Below are positions 1-9,000 of a DNA stretch of 64,000 nt, piece by piece; the stretch's first letter is position 1, and the number at the start of each line of letters is the position of its first letter. Position numbers and translations under genes: made by a program. A model generated the notes under the pieces. That model saw only the letters and a list, made by a program, of their open reading frames with translations, searched no databases and had not been told where the DNA came from. Source of the DNA: CADEGL01 sp050180485 (GTDB lineage: Bacteria > Pseudomonadota > Alphaproteobacteria > CADEGL01). Location of the stretch: positions 142,450 through 206,449 of the forward strand of contig JBFXED010000002.1 in assembly GCA_050180485.1 (NCBI GenBank). Reading direction: 5' to 3'.

Positions 1-3000
1 CGCGATCGCCTGATCCTCAGTGCCGTGAACGGCAGCGTCCGCCAAAAGGGCCGGCGCGTCGGCCACGGCGTTGACATTGACCGTGAGGCTCAGCGTCGTG
101 GTGGACGTCTCGCCCGTTTCCGTCTCCGTCGCGGTGACCGCGAGGTTCAGAGTGAAATCCTGATCGCTGTTGGCCGGCGGCGTGACCGTCAGGCCCGGGA
201 CGTCATTGGCGTCCACCACCCAGTAGCCCGGAACTGTGGGTGTCGTGTGCTCGAATACGCGGCCGAACACACCGGAGCTGTTCTGGTCCGGACCATCCCA
301 CGTCACCGCGAACCCGCCGCTGGCCAGGCCCGTGATGTCTGCGTTGGCCTGATGGCCCGCCGTGGTCACGTTCACCGCGATTTCGTCCGAGTTCGGCGTG
401 CCGTCGGCGCGGAATTCACGCGCATAGATGCCCTGGCCATCGCCGTCTTGACCGGTGGATTGCCACACCACCGCGAATCCGCCGGTGGTTAGCGCCGTTA
501 CATGCGGGCGCATCTGGTCGTTCGACACCGTCTCGTTGATCAGGATCTCGCTGCCCACGGGCGCACCGCTAGCGTCGAAGCGCTGGGCGTAAACGCCCCA
601 GCCGTCGCCGTCCTGCGGCATCGCCTGCCACACCGCGACGAACCCGCCATCTGCCAGGCCGACGATGTCGGGCATCATCTGCTGGCCTTCCGTGGTCTGG
701 TTGACCAGGAATTCGCCGCCGACGGGTGCGCCGCTGGCATCATAACGCTGGCCGTAAACGCCGAAGGTGCCGGGCGAATCCTGGTGGTAGGAATCCCACG
801 TCACCACGTAGCCGCCGTCCGCCAGCGCCGTCACCGACGGATTTTGCTGGAACGAGAAGTCATGCGTGTTGACCTGGAACTCACCGCCGACCGGCACGCC
901 ATTCGCGTCGTATTGCTGCGCGAAGATGCCGGCGTTACTGGCGTCCGGACCTTGCCACGACACCACGAAGCCGCCGCCCGCGAGCGCCGTCACCGTGGCC
1001 GGATACTGGGTCCCGCCCTCGGCGGTATTGACCTGGAACTCACCGCCGACCGGGCTGCCGTTCGCGTCGAAACGCTGCGCGAAGATGCCCGAGCTATCGG
1101 AATCCTCGCCCACCCACGTGGCCACCCAGCTGCCGTCCGCCAGCACCGTGGTGATCACGGGGCCGAACTGGTTGCCCGACGACGTCGTGTTGACCTGGAA
1201 CTCGTCCGCGCCGGAGGTTAGGCCGTCGCGACCCACGGCGTTACCGTCCGCGTCGTAGCGCTGGGCGAACACGCCATAGGCGCTGCCGTCCTGGGCCATC
1301 GACTGCCATGTGGCGATGAAGCCGCCGTCCGGCAGCGCCGTCACCGATGCGAAGCTCTGCTCCAGTACCGTGAACGTGTTCATCTGGAATTCGGCGCCGC
1401 CGACCGCGTCGGACGGAGGCGCGGCCGGAACATAAGTGCCGGCGGAGAGCGTGGCGCCATCCGGCAGGCCGTGGATTTCGACCTGCGACAGTGTCTCGGA
1501 CCCGTCCGTGTCGCCCAGGGCGGCGGTCAGGTTGAGCGCGATCGCCGTGTCCTCGTCTCCGGCCGCGCCGGTCGAGGACAACGCGGGCACGTCGACAACC
1601 GGCGTCACCGAGACGTTCAGGCTGGCCGTCGTGATGGCCGTATCGCCGTTCTCGCCTTCGGTCGTGGTCGCCGTGACCGTGAGCGTGAAGTCGTCGCCGT
1701 TGTTGAGCGCCGGGGTGATGGTCAAGCCGCCGAGCTGCCCCGGGGTCAGGGTCCAGGTGCCATCGCCGTTATCCGTGCCGGCCGAGAGGCTGGCGCCCGT
1801 GGGCACACCCGCGATCGTGATCGACAACGTCTCGGAACCGTCCACATCCGTCAGGGCGGACGCGATATCCAGCGCGATCGGCTGGTCTTCGTTGCCGGAC
1901 GCATCGGCGGTCGCGAGCGAAGCCGCGTCAGCCACCGCGTTGACCGTGACGGCCAGGGAGGCCGTGATCGTGGCCGTGTCGCCGCTTTCAGTTTCGGTCG
2001 AGGTTGCGGAGATCGTGAGGGTGAAATCATCGCCGCTGTCGACGGGCGGGGTGATGGTCAGGCCCGCCAGTTGCGCAGAGGTCAGCGTCCAGGTGCCGTC
2101 GCCGTTGTCGGTGCCGGCCGAAAGCACGGCGCCGGCAGGCACACCCGCGATCGTGATCGACAGCGTCTCCGAGCCGTCCACATCGGCCAGCGCGGATGCG
2201 ATGTTCAGCGCGATCGCCGTGTCTTCGTTGCCCGAAGCCGGATCGACCGTGAGGGTCGGCGTATCGGCGGTCGCATCGGTGACCGAGACGGTCAGGCTCG
2301 AAGTGACGACGGCCGTGTCGCCGTTCTCGCTTTCCGTCGCCGTCGCGGTGACGGTGAGGGTGAAGTCCTCCGCGCTGTCGGTCGGCGGCGTGATGGTCAG
2401 GCCGCTGAGCTGGGCCTGGGTCAGTGTCCACGTGCCGTCGCCGTTATCCGTGCCGGCGGAGAGCGTCGCCCCCGTGGGCACGCCCGAGATCGTGATCGAC
2501 AGCGTCTCCGAGCCGTCCGTGTCGTTCAGCGACGCGCCGATATCCAGCGGGATGGCCGTGTTCTGCTCGCCGGAAGCGTTCTCGACCGTGACGGTCGGAT
2601 CGTCCGCGACAGCCGCGACCGTGACGGCGATGGAGGCCGTGGTGGTGGCCGTGTCGCCGTTCTCGCCTTCGGTCGACGTGACCGAGACGGTCAGCGAGAA
2701 GTCAACGTCGCTGTTGTGCGGCGGGGTGATGGTCAGGCCCGCGAGCTGCGCCGGGGTCAGCGTCCACGTGCCGTCGCCGTTGTTCGTGCCGGCCGACAGG
2801 CTGGCGCCCGCGGGCACGCCAGAGATCACGAGCGACGTGATGCTTTCCGAACCGTCGGTGTCCGTGAGCAAAGCGCCGATGCTGAGCGGGATCGCGCTGT
2901 CTTCGTCGCCCGAGGCGGCCGAAGTGGTGACAACCGGATCATCTGCGACGGCGTTGACCGTGACGGCGAGAGACGCCGTCGTAGTGGCCGAGCCGCCCGC

Positions 3001-6000
3001 CGCTTCCGTCGAAGTCGCGGAGACGATCAGCGTGAAGTCGGCGTCGCTGTTGGCCGGCGGTGTGACAGTCAGGCCCGCGAGCTGCGCCGGGGTCAGCGTC
3101 CAAGTGCCGTCGCCGTTGTCGGTGCCAGCCGACAGGCTGGCGCCCGTGGGCACGCCCGCGATCGTGATCGACAGAGTCTCCGAGCCGTCCACATCCGTCA
3201 GAGCGGACGCGATATCCAGTGCGATCGGCTGGTCTTCGCTGCCGGACGCGTCGGAGACCGCGAGCGAGGGCGCGTCGGCGACCGCGTTGACGGTAACCGC
3301 GAGAGACGCCGTCGTCGTGGAGGTGGCGCCGTTGGCCGTTTCCGTCGAGGTCGACGAGACCGTGAGGGTGAAGTCGGCATCGCTGTTATGCGGCGGGGTG
3401 ATGGTGAGGCCCGCGAGCTGACCCGGCGTCAGCGTCCAGGTGCCGTCGCCGTTATCCGTGCCGGCCGACAGGCTAGCGCCTTCGGGCACGCCCGAGATCG
3501 TGACGGACAAGGTCTCGGAGCCGTCCGTATCGGTCAGCGCCGAGGCAATGTTCAACGCGATGGCCGTGTCTTCGTTACCGGAGGCCGGGCTGACGCTGAG
3601 CGTCGGCGTGTCGGCCGTGGCGTCGTCCACCGTCACGGTGAAGCTGGACGTCACCGTCGCGCTGTCGCCGTTCTCGCTCTCGGTCGAGGTGACCGAGACC
3701 GTCAAGGTGAAGTCGTCGTCGCTGCCCGGGGGCGGCGTGATGGTGAGGCCGGCAAGCTGGGCCGGAGTCAGAGTCCAGGTGCCGTCGCCGTTATCGGTGC
3801 CGGCGGACAGCACGGCGCCCGTGGGCACGCCCGAGATCGTGATGCTGATCGTCTCCGAACCATCGGTGTCAGTCGGCGCCGCGGTGATCTCCAGCGGGAT
3901 CGGAGAATTCTGACTGCCGGTGACATCTTGGGCGGTGACGACCGGATCGTCGGCGACCGCGTTGACGCTGACATTGATCGTGGCCGTGGTGGTGGCCGTA
4001 TCGCCGTTGGCGCCTTCGGTCGAGGTGACCGCGACCGTGAGCGTGAAGTCCACGTCGCTGTCGTGCGGCGGGGTGATGGTCAAGCCCGCGAGCTGGCCCG
4101 GCGTCAGGGTCCAGGTGCCGTCGCCGTTATCCGTGCCGGCGGACAGCACGGCGCCCGTGGGTACGCCCGAGATTACGATGGAGGTGATCGACTCGGAACC
4201 GTCGGTATCGCCGAGCGCGGTGCCGATGGCGAGCGGAATCGCGCTGTCCTCGTCGCCCGAGGCGGGGGAGACCGTGACGATCGGATCGTCGGCAACCGCA
4301 TTGACGGAAACCGCGATGGAAGCGGTCGTCGTGGCCGTGTCGCCGCCGTTGGCCTCGGTCGAGGTGACCGCCACCGTCAGCGAGAAGTCCGCGTCGCTGT
4401 TGGCGGGCGGGGTGATCGTGAGGCCGGCCAACTGCGCCGGGGTCAGGCTCCAGGTGCCGTCACCGTTGTCCGTGCCGGCCGACAGGGTCGCGCCCGTGGG
4501 CACGCCCGAGATCACGATGGACGTGATCGACTCGGAACCGTCGGTGTCACTGAGCGCGGCGCCGATGGAGAGCGGGATCGCGCTGTCTTCGTCGCCCGAA
4601 GCGGGCGAGACGGCGACGACCGGCGCGTCCGCGACGGCATTGACCGTCACCAGGAGCGCGGCGGTGGCCGTGGCGGTGTCGCCGTTGCCGGTCTCGGTCG
4701 CGGTGGACGTGACCGTCAGTGTGAAGTCCGAGTCGCTATTATGCGGTGGCGTGATGGACAGACCCGCGAGCTGTGCCGGGGTCAACGTCCAGGTGCCGTC
4801 GCCATTGTCGGTGCCGGCCGAGAGGACCGCGCCCGTGGGCACGCCGCCGATCGTGATCGACAGGGTCTCCGAGCCGTCCGTGTCCGTGAGCGCCGAGGAG
4901 ATCGACAGCGCGATCGCGGTGTCTTCGTCGCCCGTGGCGTTGGACACCGCGACGATCGGCGTGTCGGCAGTGGCGTCGTTGACGGTCACCGCGATGGTCG
5001 CCGTGGTCGTGGCCGTGTCGCCGTTGGCCGCTTCCGACGAGGTCGCCGTGACGGTCAGCGTGAAGTCCGAGCCGTCGTTAGCCGCGGGGGTGATCGTGAG
5101 GCCGGCAAGCTGGGCTGAAGTCAGAGTCCAGGTGCCGTCGCCGTTGTTCGTCCCGGCCGACAAGACCGCGCCCGCGGGCACGCCCGAGATCGTGATCGAC
5201 AGGCTTTCGGACCCGTCCGTATCCGTCAGGGCGGAGGCGATGCTCAGCGCGATGGCGCTGTTCTCGTTGCCGCTCGCGTCGGCCGTGGTCAACGTCGGCG
5301 CATCGGCCACCGCATTGACGACGACGTTCAGCGTGCCCGTCGTGATCGCGGTGTCGCCGTTCTCGCCTTCGGTCGAGGTGGCGGTGACGGCGAGCGTGAA
5401 ATCCACGTCGCTGTCGTGCGGCGGAGTGATGGTCAGGCCGGAAAGCTGGGCCGAAGTCAGCGTCCAACTGCCGTCGCCGTTGTCCGTGCCGGCGGACAGG
5501 ATCGCGCCCGCGGGCACACCCGAGAGCGTGATGGAGAGAGCCTCGGAGCCGTCCGTGTCGGTCAGCGCCGCTGCGATATCGAGAGGAATCGCCGTGTCTT
5601 CGTCGCCGACGGCGCCGCCGCCCGCGATGCTGACGCCCAGCAGGGTCGCGCCGATATTGCCGTTCCCGGACAGGCCCATGTCCATGATCGTGAGCTGTGC
5701 CGGCTCGGTCAGCGTGATGGTGCGGTCGATGCTGGCCGTCTCGAGGCCGTCGAGGACGATGTTCTCGCTGTAGCCGCCGAAGGAAATCGTCACACCGCCC
5801 GGCACGCCCGCGTAGATCGAGCCCGCCAGGTCGATGTGGATGACGTAGGTGCCCGGCGCGAAGGTGACGTTCGTCGTCAGGCCGCCATACTGGTTGGTGG
5901 TACCGGCCAGGTCGACATACAGACCGTTGCCCGGGAAGGCGTCAAAGTAGCCGTTGCCGATCAGGTCGACCGAGCCCGTCGAGACATCCCAGTTGGCGAA

Positions 6001-9000
6001 ATCGAAATGGTTCAGCTCGCCGCCCGAGGGAGTCTCGCCGTCGAAATCATCGTGGAATACCACGGAGTTACCGACCGACAGGGAAGGCGCGTCGGCGACC
6101 GCGTTGACGGCAACGGCAATCGTCGCCGTGGTGGTCGCGGTGTCGCCGCTCGACGTCTCGGTCGAGGTCACCGACACGGTCAGGTTGAAGTCGGCGTCGC
6201 TGTTGGCCGGCGGGGTGATGGTGAGGCCTGAAAGCTGGGCCGGAGTCAGCGTCCAAGTGCCGTCGCCATTGTCGGTACCGGCCGAGAGAGCTGCACCCGC
6301 GGGCACGCCCGCGATGGTGATGCCCGACAAGGTCTCGGAACCGTCGGTGTCCGTGAGCGCGGCCGCGATGTCGAGCGCGATCGCCGCGTCTTCATCGCCC
6401 GAGGCGTTGGAGACGGCGAGCGTCGGCGCATCGGCGTGGGCGTCGAGAACCGTGACCGTCAGGCTGGCCGTCGTGGTGGCCGTGTCGCCGTTGGCAGCTT
6501 CGGTCGAGGCCGCCGAAACATGCAGGGTGAAGTCGGCATTGCTGCCCGGCGGCGGGGTGATCGTCAGGCCGGAGAGCTGGCCGGGGGTCAGTGCCCAGGT
6601 GCCGTCGCCGTTGTTCGTGCCGGCCGAGAGGACAGCACCGGCGGGCACGCCCGAGATCGTGACCGACAGGCTTTCGGAGCCGTCGATGTCCGTCAGCGCC
6701 GCGCCGACATTGAGCGGGATCGCCGAACCTTCGTCGCCGCTGGAATCCGACACCGTCACGGTCGGCGCATCGGCCACCGCATTGACCACGATGTTGAGCG
6801 CGGCCGTGGTGGTGGCCGTGTCGCCGCCATTGGCCTCGGTCGAGGTCGCCGTCACCGTCAAGGTGAAATCGACATCGCTGTCGTGCGGCGGGGTGATGGT
6901 CAGGCCGGCAAGCTGGGCCTGAGTCAGCGTCCAGGTGCCGTCGCCGTTGTCGGTACCGGCGGACAGGATCGCACCCGTGGGAACGCCCGCAATCGTGACC
7001 GACAGGCTCTCGGAACCGTCGGTGTCCGTGAGGCCCGCGGAGATCGCCAGCGGGATCGCCGTGTCTTCGTTGCCCGTGGCAATGCCCGGCAGGAAGACCG
7101 ATGAAGTGTCTTCATAGTGGTAGTCGATCGTGCGGACGAGGTAATCGCTGCTGTCGTCCGTGATCGAGCCTTGGGCGTCGTTACCCAGCGCATCCACATA
7201 CGGCGTGGCCTCGAAGACGATCGTGTCGAACTTCACGCCGGCATCGATGAGCACGCTGTAGTCGCTGCCGCCGCTCACGTTGGCGAACAGCGACGTGCCG
7301 ACGACGACGCCGTCGTCGAGCACGGTCCACACGCCCTGCTCGATCGCGCCGCGCTCGGACGCGAAGAAGAAGGTGAATGCCACCGTGGCGTCGGTGACGT
7401 CGTGGTTAAACTGGACGATCAGCTGTTCGGAGATGTGGTTGATCGGGTCATAGCCGGTCTCGGCCTTGATCGAAGGCGACGAGGCCTGGTTGCCCGAGGC
7501 GCCGATGCCGGCGCCGTTGATGCCGACATTCGAGGTGGACGCGGCCGTCAGGTTGCCAGAGCCGTCGATGTTACGCGCGGTGATCGTCGCGCCGCCCCAA
7601 TTTGCGGCGTAGTTGTCGCCGGTCAGCGTGCCGGTCGTGCCGAGATGGCCGGTCTCGATCGTGGTGCCCGAACCCATGCTGCCGGCCGAAAGCGTCGGCG
7701 CGTCGGCCACGGCGTTGACCATGACGGCCAACGAAGCGGTCGTGGTCGCCGTGTCGCCGTTCGACGTCTCGGTCGAGGTGGCGGAAACCGTGAGGGTGAA
7801 GTCCGCGTCGCTGTTGTGCGGCGGCGTGATGGTCAAACCGGACAACTGGCCCTGGGTCAAAGTCCAGCTGCCATCGCCGTTGTTCGTCCCGGCCGAGAGG
7901 ACAGCGCCCGCGGGCACACCCGAGATCGTAATATCGGACAGCGTCTCGGAGCCGTCCGTATCCGTCAGAGCGGCGGAGACGTTCAGCGCGATCGCCGTAT
8001 CTTCGTTGCCCGACGCGGCCGTCGTGTGAACCGTCGGCGCATCGGCGTCGCCGGCCACGGAGACCGCGAGCGTCGCCGTCGTGGTCGCGGCGCTGCCGCC
8101 ATTGGCCTCGGTCGAGGTCACGGCAACCGTCAAGTTGAAGTCGGCATCGCTGCCCGGTGGCGGGGTGATGGTCAGGCCGGAAAGCTGGGCCGGAGTCAGG
8201 GTCCAGGTGCCATCGCCATTGTTGGTGCCGGCCGACAGGTTGGCACCCGTGGGCACGCCAGAGATCGTGACCGACAGACTCTCGGAGCCGTCCGTGTCCG
8301 TCGGCGCCGCACCGATGTTCAGCGCGATCGGCGAATCCTCGACACCAGAAGCGGGGCTGGTCGTCACGATCGGCGCGTCGGCAACGGCTGCAACCGTTAC
8401 CGCGATAGAGGCTGTGGTCGTGGCCGAATCACCCGCGGATTCCGTGGCGGTGGCAGAAACAGTCAGCACGAAGTCCGCATCGCTGTTGGCGGGCGGCGTG
8501 ATGGTCAAGCCGGCAAGTTGCGCCGGCGTGAGTGTCCAAGTGCCGTCGCCATTGTCCGTGCCGGCCGAAAGCATGGCGCCAGCGGGCACGCCGGAGATCA
8601 CGATGGAGGAGATGGTCTCGGAGCCATCCATGTCCGCCAACGCCGCCGATACGTTCAGCGCGATGGCGGTATCTTCGTCGCCGGACGCCGCAGCAGCCAA
8701 AACGATCGGGGCATCGGCGACAGCACCGACATTGACCGTCACAGACGCCGCCGAGGTCAGGCCGTGGGAATCGGCGATCGTGTAGGTGAAGCTGGCCGTG
8801 CCGCTATAGTTCGCGGTCGGCGTGAAGACGACGTTGCCGTTGCCATCCAGCGCCACGGTACCGCCCACGGCATTGCCCACGCCAGTGAGATGGATCGAGT
8901 CGCCAGCGTCAGGATCTGTGTCGTTGGCCAACAGAGCGGATGGCGCCCATACGGCCTGCTCATCCTCGGTTGCCGAAAGCGTATCGGCATTCGCCGTCGG

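Noticed and set aside
1471..5773. Very long plus-strand open frames (up to 1,215 codons) opposite the adhesin
   Set aside because: They are antisense to a coherent, domain-rich minus-strand frame. Their translations are low-complexity Arg/Gly- or Ser/Val/Pro-rich mirrors of the repeats, caused by high-GC codon bias.
1640..8730. Regularly spaced repeats resembling a CRISPR-like or satellite array
   Set aside because: The ~337-bp period is in frame with protein modules, and the repeats are divergent and coding. There are no short identical repeats with unique spacers and no cas genes.
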